This document shows positions 53,779-62,768 of a DNA stretch of 64,000 bases, piece by piece. The notes beneath the pieces are model-generated. The model was not told the DNA's origin and made no database searches. It saw nothing but the letters and a program-made list of their open reading frames with translations. The translations under genes were made by a program, and so were the position numbers. The stretch lies in assembly GCA_030263395.1 (NCBI GenBank), contig SZOW01000004.1, positions 186,001-250,000 of the forward strand, written 5' to 3'. Every line of letters starts with the position of its first letter. The stretch's first letter is position 1. This DNA is from QUBU01 sp014337915 (lineage in GTDB: Bacteria > Pseudomonadota > Gammaproteobacteria > Steroidobacterales > GCA-2729495).

Positions 53779-55287
53779 ATGAGCGCCGCGCCCCGCAGCA
53801 TCACACCGTCACCGGCCGCCCGCGAATTCCTCGGCCGCCGCCACCAGCTGTTCATCGGTGGCCAGTGGGTCGATCCGGCCGAGCCCGCGACCCTCGAGGT
53901 GCTCGATCCCGCCACGGAGGAGCGGATCGCCACGGTCGCCCGGGGTGGGCCGCGGGACATCGACCGTGCCGTGGCTGCCGCCCGCGCCGCCTTCCAGGGC
54001 GAGTGGTCCCGCATCGGTTCGCACCAGCGCTCGCGCCTGCTGTTCCGCCTGGCCGATGAACTCGAGGCGCACCTCGACCTGGCGGTCGAACTCGAGGTGC
54101 TGGACAACGGCATGCCCCGGCCCATCGCCCACTACTCCATCGCCAAGTTCGGCTGTGATTTCCTGCGTTACTACGGCGGCTGGTGCACGAAGATCCTCGG
54201 CGAAACCATTCCGGTGCAGCCGCACGACGTACCCAATGGCGAGTCGCTGACCTACACACGCCGCGAACCGATCGGCGTGGTCGGCGCCATCGTGCCCTGG
54301 AACTCGCCGCTGATCATGGCGGTGCTGAAGCTGGCCCCGGCACTCGCGGCCGGCTGCACGGTGGTGCTGAAGCCCGCGGAACTCACGCCCATGACCGCGC
54401 TGCTGCTCGGCGAGATCATCAACAAGAGCGGCATTCCCGACGGCGTCGTCAACATCGTTCCCGGCTACGGCCACGATGCCGGCGCCGCGCTCGCTGCGCA
54501 TGATGGCGTCGACAAAATTGCCTTCACTGGCTCCACCGAGGTGGGCCGGAAAATCCTGCTGGCGGCGGCCGGCAACCTCAAGCGGGTCACGCTGGAACTC
54601 GGTGGCAAGTCGCCCTTCATCGTCTTCCCGGACGCCGACCTGGCGCGGGTGATACCCGGTGCCGCGCGCGGCGCCTTTTTCCTGCAGGGCCAGAACTGCA
54701 TGGCAAGCACGCGGCTGTTCGTCCATGACGACGTGTTCGAGCCAGTCGTCGAGGGAATCTCGAAGCTTGCCGGGGCCTTCCGCCTCGGTCCCGGCCTGTC
54801 ACCGGATTCCGACCTGGGGCCGCTGATCTCGGCCGAACAGCGCCAGCGCGTCATGGGCTACATCGCCGATGGACGCAAATCCGGTGCCGAACTGGTCTGC
54901 GGTGGCGATGCCCCGGCGGGCAAGGGCTTCTTCGTGCGGCCCACGGTCTTTGCGCGCACCAGCATGGACATGAAGATTGCCCGCGAGGAGATTTTCGGCC
55001 CCGTACTCTGCGTGCAGTCCTTCAGCGACAGCGACCTCAAGGCGGTCGCTGCGGAAGCCAACAAGACGATCTACGGCCTATCCGGCAGCGTCTGGACCCG
55101 CGACATCTCGGTTGCCCACCGGATGGTCAATCTCATCGATTCCGGCCAGGTCAGCATCAACTGCCATGCGGCGGTGGACCCGGCGATTCCCTTCGGCGGC
55201 AACCGCCAGTCGGGCTGGGGCCGCGAATTCGGCCGTGAGGGACTCGATCCCTACCTGAAGACCAAGGCCACGACCGTCATGTTCTGA
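53779..55287 (+). CDS. aldehyde dehydrogenase family protein
   Basis: NAD(P)-dependent oxidation of an aldehyde to acid, 502 residues. Catalytic Glu273 (LELGGKSP) and Cys307 (GQNCMAST), Lys198 in KPAEL, and PWNSPL are all in place. ATG 53779 follows AAAGGA with good spacing. The 3' neighbour aldo/keto reductase is convergent, 6 bases away. Substrate unknown. Confidence 0.92.
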   Translation: MSAAPRSITPSPAAREFLGRRHQLFIGGQWVDPAEPATLEVLDPATEERIATVARGGPRDIDRAVAAARAAFQGEWSRIGSHQRSRLLFRLADELEAHLDLAVELEVLDNGMPRPIAHYSIAKFGCDFLRYYGGWCTKILGETIPVQPHDVPNGESLTYTRREPIGVVGAIVPWNSPLIMAVLKLAPALAAGCTVVLKPAELTPMTALLLGEIINKSGIPDGVVNIVPGYGHDAGAALAAHDGVDKIAFTGSTEVGRKILLAAAGNLKRVTLELGGKSPFIVFPDADLARVIPGAARGAFFLQGQNCMASTRLFVHDDVFEPVVEGISKLAGAFRLGPGLSPDSDLGPLISAEQRQRVMGYIADGRKSGAELVCGGDAPAGKGFFVRPTVFARTSMDMKIAREEIFGPVLCVQSFSDSDLKAVAAEANKTIYGLSGSVWTRDISVAHRMVNLIDSGQVSINCHAAVDPAIPFGGNRQSGWGREFGREGLDPYLKTKATTVMF

Positions 55288-55293
55288 GGGCGG

Positions 55294-56364
55294 TCACGCG
55301 CCGCTTCCGCCCGGCAGGGTCCGGCGCTGCATGCGATCCACGACTTCGCCATGCATCATGCGCTGGAAGAATTCGCTTTCCAGCAGGGAATGCGGGTATT
55401 CCGGCGCCGGTGCCGATAGCCCATCGATGCATGCCAGCTGTTCAGCCGTGAGCTGCAGCCGCAGGCTGCCGAGGTTTTCGTCGAGCTGCCGGCGATTGCG
55501 GGCACCGATGATCGGCACCACCGTCACGGGGCTGCGCTGGCAGAGCCAGGCCAGCGCCAGCTGCGCCGGGCGACAACCGGTTTCGCGCGCCAGCGCGGAC
55601 AAAGCCTCGGCCAGGGCGCGGTTGCGGTCGGTCATGCTGCGTGCAGCCCGCGGTCCCTGGGCCAGGCGCGCACCCTCGCGCTCGCCGGCCGGGGCCGCTG
55701 CATCGAACTTGCCGGTAAGCAACCCCCCTGCCAGCGGACTCCAGGGCGTGATGGCCATGTCCTGGGCGGCCGCCAGGGCGAAGAAATCACGCTCGATGCT
55801 GCGCTCGACCAGGTTGTAATGCAGCTGCATCGCCGTGAACGGCGTCCAGCCGCGCTCAGCCGCAAGGGTGTTGGCACTTGCGATCACCCAGGCAGGTGTA
55901 TTGGAAGCGCCGATGTGCAACACCTTGCCGGCACGGACCTGATCGTCCAGCGCCCGCATGAGCTCGTCGAGCCTGGTGCTGGCATCCCAGCCATGCACCC
56001 AGAACAGGTCCAGGTAGGCGGTGCCCAGTCTGCGCAGGCTGCCTTCCAGCGCCTGCACCAGGTTCTTGCGGTGGTTGCCCCCGGCGTTCGGATCGTCGCC
56101 ACGCGTGTTGAGGCTGTACTTCGAGGCGATCACCAGCCGGTCGCGCTCGGTGGCGATGAACCCGCCGAGCATGCGTTCGCTGGTCCCGCGGTTATAGATG
56201 TTGGCCGTGTCGATGAAATTGCCGCCGGCAGCAAGGAAGCCATCGAAGACCGCGCGGCACTCGGGTTCCGCCGCTCCTATGCCCATTTCCTCGCCAAAGG
56301 TCATGGTCCCCAGGCAAAGCTCGGACACCTGCAGATTGCAGCGGCCTAATCCTTTGTATTTCAT
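55294..56364 (-). CDS. aldo/keto reductase
   Basis: NADPH-dependent carbonyl reductase, 356 residues. Catalytic tetrad: Asp52, Tyr57 (IDTANIYNRG), Lys82 (ASKYSL) and His124 (FWVHGWD). Belongs to the YajO/Tas-like group by its GTMTFGEEMG start. It is divergent from the IclR regulator and convergent with the ALDH gene; both suggest a shared local function. Confidence 0.9.
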   Translation of the reverse strand: MKYKGLGRCNLQVSELCLGTMTFGEEMGIGAAEPECRAVFDGFLAAGGNFIDTANIYNRGTSERMLGGFIATERDRLVIASKYSLNTRGDDPNAGGNHRKNLVQALEGSLRRLGTAYLDLFWVHGWDASTRLDELMRALDDQVRAGKVLHIGASNTPAWVIASANTLAAERGWTPFTAMQLHYNLVERSIERDFFALAAAQDMAITPWSPLAGGLLTGKFDAAAPAGEREGARLAQGPRAARSMTDRNRALAEALSALARETGCRPAQLALAWLCQRSPVTVVPIIGARNRRQLDENLGSLRLQLTAEQLACIDGLSAPAPEYPHSLLESEFFQRMMHGEVVDRMQRRTLPGGSGA

Positions 56365-56530
56365 ATTATTGCATACACCTCATAACCTTGTTTCACGAAA
56401 TCCTGCCAGCCATGGCCGATGCCCTGTTGTCGGGAAATCCGCTGACAGGACAGCCTGCACTGCTGGTAATGCCAGGCGAGGCCCCTATAATTGTCTGTCC
56501 ACCTGTCGGATTGATTTCGATACCAACACA
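56365..56530. promoter_or_regulatory. divergent promoter region between aldo/keto reductase and iclR
   Basis: 166-base gap. A perfect TATAAT lies at 56486-56491, 40 bases before the IclR start and without a good -35. AT-rich sequence next to 56364 may drive the reductase. An IclR-family regulator often binds its own divergent promoter. Confidence 0.45.
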
Positions 56531-57355
56531 ATGACCTCTACCCGACCGATCCGCGCCCTGCAACGGGGCCTCGAAGTCCTGCAGGTGCTCAACCTGCAGA
56601 ATGGCGCCACGGTTTCCGAAGTAGCAGCTGCCATCGACCTGCCGCGCACCACCACCTACCGCATCCTGGAGACACTCTGTACCGCCGGCTACGCCTATCG
56701 TGCCGCCAGCGACGAGCGTTACCGCCTGACCATCATGGTTCGGGGCCTCAGCGACGGTTTCGACGACGAGGCATGGGTGACGCAAATCGCGCGGCCCTAC
56801 ATCTACGACCTGTGCAACGAGTTCGTCTGGCCAATCGCGGTCGCCACCCTCTCAGGCACCAGTATGCTGATGCGCCAGACGACCGACCATCGCAGCCCGC
56901 TGGCGATCGAAAAGCGTGGCCCGGGGTTCCGCGTGCCGATCCTCGCCTCGGCCTCCGGCATGGCGTACCTGGCATTCTGCCCGGAGGAGCAGCGCAACGC
57001 GATCCTGGACATCCTGGCAAAGTCGCGGCACGAGGAAGACAAGCCGGCACGCAACCGCAAGAAGGTCCATGAAGCTCTGGCGGAAGTACGGCGGCGCGGC
57101 TTCGCCACGAACCGGCGCGCGCGCCGCGTGTCAGACGAGATCAGCCTGTCGGTACCCGTGATGGCGGGAGACCGCCTGCTGGCGGCGCTGACAGTCCGTT
57201 TTGCCTGCACCGCGGTCGCGGAGGCCGAGGGCATCCAGCGTTTCGTGCCTCGCCTGCGCAGCACTGCCCTGAAGATCGGGGCGGAATTCATGCTGCAGGC
57301 CGAGCAGGACGCGCGGGCTGCGGCCGGCCAGCCGCCCATCGTCGCGACCCAGTAG
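56531..57355 (+). CDS. IclR-family transcriptional regulator
   Basis: 274 residues: N-terminal winged helix-turn-helix (about 8-70, RALQRGLEVLQVLN, VSEVAAAIDLPRTTTYRIL) and a C-terminal ligand-binding GAF-like domain (about 90-260). Family marker ILASASGMAYLAF is clear. IclR proteins usually control adjacent aromatic or carboxylate catabolism, so the AKR gene and the HyuAB/HMGL block are plausible targets. Confidence 0.9.
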   Translation: MTSTRPIRALQRGLEVLQVLNLQNGATVSEVAAAIDLPRTTTYRILETLCTAGYAYRAASDERYRLTIMVRGLSDGFDDEAWVTQIARPYIYDLCNEFVWPIAVATLSGTSMLMRQTTDHRSPLAIEKRGPGFRVPILASASGMAYLAFCPEEQRNAILDILAKSRHEEDKPARNRKKVHEALAEVRRRGFATNRRARRVSDEISLSVPVMAGDRLLAALTVRFACTAVAEAEGIQRFVPRLRSTALKIGAEFMLQAEQDARAAAGQPPIVATQ

Positions 57356-57378
57356 AACGAAGGGCCTGGAAGCGGCTC

Positions 57379-57411
57379 GCCGGCCGGGCCTCTCGCCGAG
57401 GCCCGGCTGGC
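57379..57411. terminator. bidirectional hairpin terminator between iclR and hyuB
   Basis: Arms 57379-57392 and 57398-57411 pair over 14 positions, one of them G-U, with loop TCGCC. It lies between the convergent stops at 57355 and 57431, the expected place for a shared terminator. The following sequence is only mildly T-rich on either strand. Confidence 0.6.
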
Positions 57412-57430
57412 CGGTGCGTCCTGGCGTTCT

Positions 57431-59359
57431 TCAGGCCGCCCTGGTCCGCTTGCCCTTGGCGGCCGGCTTCTGCGCCACCTTCTTGTCCGCGACGAGGAAG
57501 CGCGGCGCCTTCGGCTGCAGCGGCGGCGGCAGGCCGGTCTCGGCCTTGCAGCGCTTCTTCAGTTCCGGGATGGTGCCGCCGAAATTGAAGATCTGCGTCT
57601 TGCCGCGCTTCTTGGCCAGCCTGCTGCGCAGCGCGGCGGTCGCCTTCTCGTCCAGGCTGCCATCCTTTCTGAGGACCACGCCATAGTTGGCCCGAGCCCC
57701 AGCGGCCGTCACCAGGCCAGCCTCGACATCGAAGACCACGGCGGCAGGATCGCGCTGGTAGGGATCACCCCAGCCGCCTCCACCCCAGGTGTCGAAATAC
57801 AGCAGGTCACCTTCCTGTACCGGAATGCGATCGCACTTCGACGGGATGATCTCCCTGCTGCCGTTCTTGCGCCGCAGCTCCTTGCGGCTGCGCTTGCCCG
57901 GCGTACCACCGTTGACACCCCAGGGATAGGTCAGCCAGCGGTCGTCGTGGATGGAGATCTCGCCGTCCTCGAGGAAGCGGTATGTCACCCGCAGGGCATT
58001 GCCTCCGCGATGCTTGCCGGCGCCGCCGCTGTCGGCAATCGTCTCGTAGGTCTCGATGCGCAACGGGAAGTAGCTCTCAACGAACTCGTTCGGCACGTTG
58101 GTGAAACTCGGCCACATGGAGTGGCCATCCGGGCCATCACCGAAAGGCCGACCCGGCACGCCGCCGAAGCCGATCTGGAAGAGCTGGAACCACTTGCCGT
58201 TCCGGTCATGCCCGGAATACATGAAATGCGGGCTGTCGGAGAAACCGGCGGCATTCAGGAATGCCGGGTTGCCCTGACCCAGGAGGCCACCCAGCACGTC
58301 GAACAACCGGCCCAGGGCATGGGTACGGCAGGACAATGCGGCAGGCTCCCGCGGCTTGAGCAGCGTGCCTTCCGGGATATGCACGTCCATCAGGTCATAG
58401 AAGCCGTCGTTGAACATGATCTTCGGGTCGAACACCATGATCATGTACACGCCACAGAACATCTTGAACATCTCCTCGTTGAGGTAGAAGTTCACGGAAC
58501 TGATGGACTGCGGGTCGGTACCCGTGAAGTCGAACTTGACCTTCTCGCCCTCGCGCCACATGGCGCAACGGAGCTTGTAGGGCCCCATGCCCATGCCGTC
58601 ATCGCAGATGTAATCCTCGAAGTACTGCTTGTGGGTGGGGACTGTGGTCTTGATGAGGTGGGCCATGGCGCGCCGGTTGCGGTCCAGCAGGTCTTCCAGC
58701 GCCGAGTAGTAGACGTCATCGCCGAAGCGGTTGGCCATTTCGATGACGCGCTTCTCGGCAGTGCGGATGGCGGCGACGATGGCGTTGAAATCGCTGCGAT
58801 TCCAGTGCGGTAGCCGGCAGTTGTGCAGGATGAGGTTGAGGATGTCTTCCTGCAGCACGTCCTTGCGGAAAATCTTCGTTGGCGGGATACGGATGCCCTC
58901 CTCGAAGATCTGCCGGGCGTCGGTCGGCAGGCTGCCCGGGACCTTGCCGCCGACGTCGGTCATGTGGCCGAACATGGCGGCGTAGGCCACCAGCCTGCCA
59001 TCCTTGAAGATCGGCCGCAGCAGCAGCCAGTCGTTGATGTGGCTCACCGCACCCTTGCAGGAATAGGGGTCGGTGGTGAGGAACATGTCCCCTTCCTCGA
59101 TGGTCCCGTGATAGGCCTCCTTGAAGCCGTAGATGAAGCTGCCGAACTGGCCGACGACCATCTTGCCGTCGACGTTGGCGATCATCGGGAACTCGTCGTG
59201 CTGCTCACGGATGCCCGGCGACATGGCGGTGCGGAACAGCACCGCGTCCATCTCGTAGCGTGCGTTCAGCATTGCGTTTTCGATGATGTCCAGGGTGATC
59301 GGGTCCACGGGCACCCGCTTGAACGCCCTGGGCTTGGTTTCGACAATCTTGGCTGGCAT
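57431..59359 (-). CDS. hydantoinase B/oxoprolinase family protein (HyuB-like)
   Basis: 642-residue subunit of an ATP-dependent amidohydrolase or carboxylase complex with HyuA. DPITLDIIENAMLNARYEMDAV opens the domain; FRTAMSPGIREQHDEFP, DWLLLRPIFKDG, MFGHMTDVGGKVPGS and YTYRFLEDG-like C-terminal DTWGGGGWGDP fit HyuB. An Ala/Lys-rich tail after about 600 is unusual. It lies downstream of the HyuA gene by 27 bases. Confidence 0.9.
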   Translation of the reverse strand: MPAKIVETKPRAFKRVPVDPITLDIIENAMLNARYEMDAVLFRTAMSPGIREQHDEFPMIANVDGKMVVGQFGSFIYGFKEAYHGTIEEGDMFLTTDPYSCKGAVSHINDWLLLRPIFKDGRLVAYAAMFGHMTDVGGKVPGSLPTDARQIFEEGIRIPPTKIFRKDVLQEDILNLILHNCRLPHWNRSDFNAIVAAIRTAEKRVIEMANRFGDDVYYSALEDLLDRNRRAMAHLIKTTVPTHKQYFEDYICDDGMGMGPYKLRCAMWREGEKVKFDFTGTDPQSISSVNFYLNEEMFKMFCGVYMIMVFDPKIMFNDGFYDLMDVHIPEGTLLKPREPAALSCRTHALGRLFDVLGGLLGQGNPAFLNAAGFSDSPHFMYSGHDRNGKWFQLFQIGFGGVPGRPFGDGPDGHSMWPSFTNVPNEFVESYFPLRIETYETIADSGGAGKHRGGNALRVTYRFLEDGEISIHDDRWLTYPWGVNGGTPGKRSRKELRRKNGSREIIPSKCDRIPVQEGDLLYFDTWGGGGWGDPYQRDPAAVVFDVEAGLVTAAGARANYGVVLRKDGSLDEKATAALRSRLAKKRGKTQIFNFGGTIPELKKRCKAETGLPPPLQPKAPRFLVADKKVAQKPAAKGKRTRAA

Positions 59360-59386
59360 TTGTCTTTGCTCCCTGGTGTCCCGCGG

Positions 59387-61441
59387 TTATTCCGGGGTGA
59401 TCAGAATGTTGCTGAATTCGTCGACCCGGCCGATGTGGCCGGGAAGAATCAGCGTCGTCGTGTCCATCTGCAGGATGACGGCCGGGCCCCTGACGACGTT
59501 GCCCGCCTTGAGCCTGCTGCGGTCGTAAAGCTTGCCCTTCTGGTCCCTGCCTTCGACGAACATCATGTGGTCGCCCAGTTCGGCAGCCGAGGCATCACTG
59601 CCTCCCTTCTCGAGGCGCATGGCCCGGACGGCCGTTGTCTTGCCCTGGGCGACAGCACGAAGGTTGACGATTTCCTTTTCCTCGGGCAGCGCGAAGGTGA
59701 ACAGATGCCGGTGCATCTCGTCGAAGCGTTCACCGACCACGTCCAGGCCGCGCTGCTCGAGTTCGGCTATATCGAAGTCCACCGTCAGCAGCAGGCCCTG
59801 GCCGTGGTAGCGGATATCCACCTGGTAGGTCTGGGTCTGCTCCGCACGCGGGATGCCCTCCTGGTCCAGCGCCCTGGCGGCATTGGCGGCCAGTTGCCGG
59901 AAGATCTTGCTGATCTCCTTGCCACTGGTCTGGCTGAAGCCGCGGATGAAGGTGCGCGACGCCTCGTCGCGCACGCTGGTGGTGGCATCGCCAAGGGCAC
60001 AGAGGACACCCGGGCCCTGCGGGATGATGACCGGCCAGGCGCTAGACAGCTTGCCCAGCGCGTTGGCGTGCAACGGGCCGGCACCGCCGAAACCCATCAG
60101 CGCGAAGTCGCGCGGGTCGTAGCCCTTCTCCACCGAGACCAGGCGCAGCGCGCCGTACATGTTTTCGTTGACGATATCGATGATGCCGGCAGCCGCCTGC
60201 TTCACCGGGAGCTTGAGGGCCTTGGCTACCTTGGCCACGGCCGCCTCAGCGAGGTCGCGGCGGATCACCATGTCGCCGCCGAGGCGAACTTCGCCGCTCG
60301 GCAGGTAACCCAGCACCACGTTGGCGTCGGTGACGGTGGGTTCGACACCGCCCTTGTTGTAGGCGGCCGGCCCCGGGGCCGCGCCCGCGCTCTGCGGGCC
60401 GACGCGCAGCGCCCCGGTGATTTCCGGCACGTAAGCGATGGAACCGCCGCCGGCACCAACAGTGCGCACGTCCACTGATGAGGCCCGCACGGTGACCTCG
60501 TGGACGCTGGTTTCACGGCGCAGCTGCGCCTTGCCGTCCTGGATGAGCGCGACGTCGGTCGACGTCCCGCCCATGTCGAAGGTCAGGATGTCCTTGAAGC
60601 CCGCCTGATTGCCGACCCAGATGGCGCCAGTGACACCGCCGGCGGGGCCGCTCATCAGCATGTTGACCGGATAGGCCTCGGCGGCCTTGGCCGATGCCAG
60701 GCCGCCGTCGGAACGCAGCACGTGAAGCTGCACGTTCTTCATCTTCTTCTTCAGTTCGCGATGCAGGTTGCGCACGTAGCGGGCCACCTTGGGACCGACG
60801 TAGGCGTTGGCGACCGTCGTGACCGTACGCTCGTACTCCTGCATCTCCGGGACCACCTCCGATGACAGGGACACCGGAACGCCGGGTAGCACCTTGGCCG
60901 CGATCCTGGCGATTTCCTGCTCGTGTGCCGGATTGGCGAAGGAATTGATCAGCGAGACCGTCAGGGACTCGATGCCCTTTTTGCCGAGCGCCTTGAGGTC
61001 ACGTGCGAGCTTCGTCTTGTCCAGTCGCGTCACCACTTCGCCCCGGGCGCCGATGCGCTCCTCGGCCTCGATGGTGAGGGCCAGCGGGGCCAGCGGTGGG
61101 GGCTTGTTGTAGATGACCCAGCCGCCGAGGCCGCCCGGAACGAAGGAGCGTGCGATCTGCAGCACCTGCTTGTAGCCCCTGGTCGTTACCAGGCCCACCT
61201 TGGCGCCGGTGTGCGTGAGGATGGTATTGGTGGCAACCGTGGTGCCGTGCATCACATGCGTGATCTCGTTCGGATCGATGCCGGCGATCTGGCAGACGCG
61301 CTCGATGCCATTGAGCACGCCGATGGAGGAATCATGGGGGGTGCTGGGGACCTTCGCCGAATGGAAATCCCCGGTCTTTTCATTGACGAGGATCAGGTCG
61401 GTGAAGGTTCCGCCGACGTCAACCCCAAGATGGTAGCTCAT
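59387..61441 (-). CDS. hydantoinase A/oxoprolinase family protein (HyuA-like)
   Basis: 684-residue ATP-binding partner of HyuB with an actin-like ASKHA core: GVDVGGTFTDLILV (nucleotide), HGTTVATNTILTHTGAKVGL, and DMGGTSTDVALI, with GAGGGSIAYV. Good ribosome binding site (GAGGTGA) before ATG 61441. The pair resembles acetone/acetophenone carboxylase and oxoprolinase-type enzymes; the substrate cannot be chosen from sequence. Confidence 0.92.
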   Translation of the reverse strand: MSYHLGVDVGGTFTDLILVNEKTGDFHSAKVPSTPHDSSIGVLNGIERVCQIAGIDPNEITHVMHGTTVATNTILTHTGAKVGLVTTRGYKQVLQIARSFVPGGLGGWVIYNKPPPLAPLALTIEAEERIGARGEVVTRLDKTKLARDLKALGKKGIESLTVSLINSFANPAHEQEIARIAAKVLPGVPVSLSSEVVPEMQEYERTVTTVANAYVGPKVARYVRNLHRELKKKMKNVQLHVLRSDGGLASAKAAEAYPVNMLMSGPAGGVTGAIWVGNQAGFKDILTFDMGGTSTDVALIQDGKAQLRRETSVHEVTVRASSVDVRTVGAGGGSIAYVPEITGALRVGPQSAGAAPGPAAYNKGGVEPTVTDANVVLGYLPSGEVRLGGDMVIRRDLAEAAVAKVAKALKLPVKQAAAGIIDIVNENMYGALRLVSVEKGYDPRDFALMGFGGAGPLHANALGKLSSAWPVIIPQGPGVLCALGDATTSVRDEASRTFIRGFSQTSGKEISKIFRQLAANAARALDQEGIPRAEQTQTYQVDIRYHGQGLLLTVDFDIAELEQRGLDVVGERFDEMHRHLFTFALPEEKEIVNLRAVAQGKTTAVRAMRLEKGGSDASAAELGDHMMFVEGRDQKGKLYDRSRLKAGNVVRGPAVILQMDTTTLILPGHIGRVDEFSNILITPE

Positions 61442-61594
61442 ACGCTCACCTCGACGCTTTCGTGCTACTTCGTTATGCCAAACAACCGCGCAGGGCCGCT
61501 CGCGTCGGCCGCTGCTCGCGGGAGAAAAGTTCCGGGCTCACTGGGTTCGATCTGGTGTTGTCAGGATCCCGGATGCAAGGCGTGCAGGGACCGG

Positions 61595-62527
61595 TCAGCC
61601 CGCTGCCCGATACTGCTCTGTTACTTTCGGAAAAATGCCGGCTTTCGGCAGCATGGCCGGGGTACTGCGCCCCAGCTGCTCCTGCAGCCACTTGCTGGTT
61701 TCGATCACCCGCTCCAGCGAGATACCTGTCTGCACACCGGAGCGATCCAGCATGTAGAGCAGGTCATCGGTGGGGATGTTACCAGTCGCCGCCGGCGCAA
61801 AGGGGCAACCGCCGATACCGCCGATGCTGGCGTCCAGCGAGGCCACGCCGGCATCCAGGGCTGCCTGGGCGTTGGCGAGGCCGGTATTCCTGGTGTTGTG
61901 AAAATGGCAGCGGATGGGCATGCCCGGGGCACGTTCACGGATAGCCTGGAGCATTTCCGTGACCTGGGTTGGCACACCAACGCCGATGCTGTCGGCGATG
62001 CCGAGTTCCACCGGCTCACCCGGCAGCACCTGGTCGACGAGGTCGAGGACCCGCTGCAGCGGCACGTCGCCCTCGAAGGGGCAGCCGAAGGCAGAGGAAA
62101 TCATCACGTTGGCCCGCATGCCGGCGGCTTTCGCCGCACGCGCGATCGCCAGCCAGGCCTTCACCGATTCGCTGGTTGGCACGCCCTGGTTGCGCTGGTT
62201 GTAGGTGTCGCTGGCGACCACCGCCATGCCGATTTCACCCAGGCCGGCATCACGTGCGCGCTCGAAACCCTTCTGGTTGAGGACCAGGCCGATGTAGCGG
62301 ACGTCGCTCCGCTGCGGCAACGCCTTGATGACGGCCTCGGCATCAGCCATCTGCGGCACGCGCTTCGGATGTACGAAGCTGGTCACCTCGAGTGCGCGGA
62401 CGCCGGCATCGATCGCGCGCCGGATGAACTCGATCTTTGCCTCGGTGCTGAGGATTTCCGGTTCGCTCTGCAGGCCGTCCCGCGGGCCGACCTCAATGAT
62501 GGAAACGCGTCGTTGCGGCTGCTTCAT
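61595..62527 (-). CDS. hydroxymethylglutaryl-CoA lyase-like aldolase
   Basis: DRE-TIM metallolyase, 310 residues. EVGPRDGLQ (catalytic Asp17), HFHNTRNTGL with metal His208/His210, and GGIGGCPFAP with catalytic Cys241 are present. The metal segment reads HNTRNTG where classical HMG-CoA lyases have HDTYG, so a different 3-hydroxy-3-methylacyl-CoA (for example citramalyl-CoA-like) is possible. ATG 62527 has AAGG upstream; ATG 62545 has none. Confidence 0.85.
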   Translation of the reverse strand: MKQPQRRVSIIEVGPRDGLQSEPEILSTEAKIEFIRRAIDAGVRALEVTSFVHPKRVPQMADAEAVIKALPQRSDVRYIGLVLNQKGFERARDAGLGEIGMAVVASDTYNQRNQGVPTSESVKAWLAIARAAKAAGMRANVMISSAFGCPFEGDVPLQRVLDLVDQVLPGEPVELGIADSIGVGVPTQVTEMLQAIRERAPGMPIRCHFHNTRNTGLANAQAALDAGVASLDASIGGIGGCPFAPAATGNIPTDDLLYMLDRSGVQTGISLERVIETSKWLQEQLGRSTPAMLPKAGIFPKVTEQYRAAG

Positions 62528-62558
62528 GGCTGCCTTGCAGGCCATCTAAAATGAGGTA

Positions 62559-62569
62559 TTGTTATACAA
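62559..62569. promoter_or_regulatory. palindrome TTGTTATACAA, candidate operator
   Basis: TTGT and ACAA flank TAT in the divergent gap 62528-62768 between the HMG-CoA-lyase-like and CaiB genes, close to the lyase start. It resembles operators of GntR/FadR-type regulators, though any local regulator could use it. Chance occurrence of a 4-bp arm palindrome is not excluded. Confidence 0.3.
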
Positions 62570-62768
62570 GGCATTGGGCGATACAACCCGCGGCCGGCAC
62601 CAGCCGGACGCATGAACGCCCGGCGAATTCACGCCAGGCCGCAAGCAGCTTTCGCGACGCCCAGGCGCTGTGCCGCCACGGGAAGCTGGATGGCGGCCAG
62701 GCGTCTGCATCGACCCCGCGCCGCCGGCTCCCCCGGCGCAGGCGCACACTGTCTGGAAGGGATTGGAA

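Noticed and set aside
58823..62554. 551- and 543-codon plus-strand frames opposite hyuB, hyuA and the lyase
   Set aside because: His/Asp/Val-rich antisense shadows; the minus strand products are recognisable.
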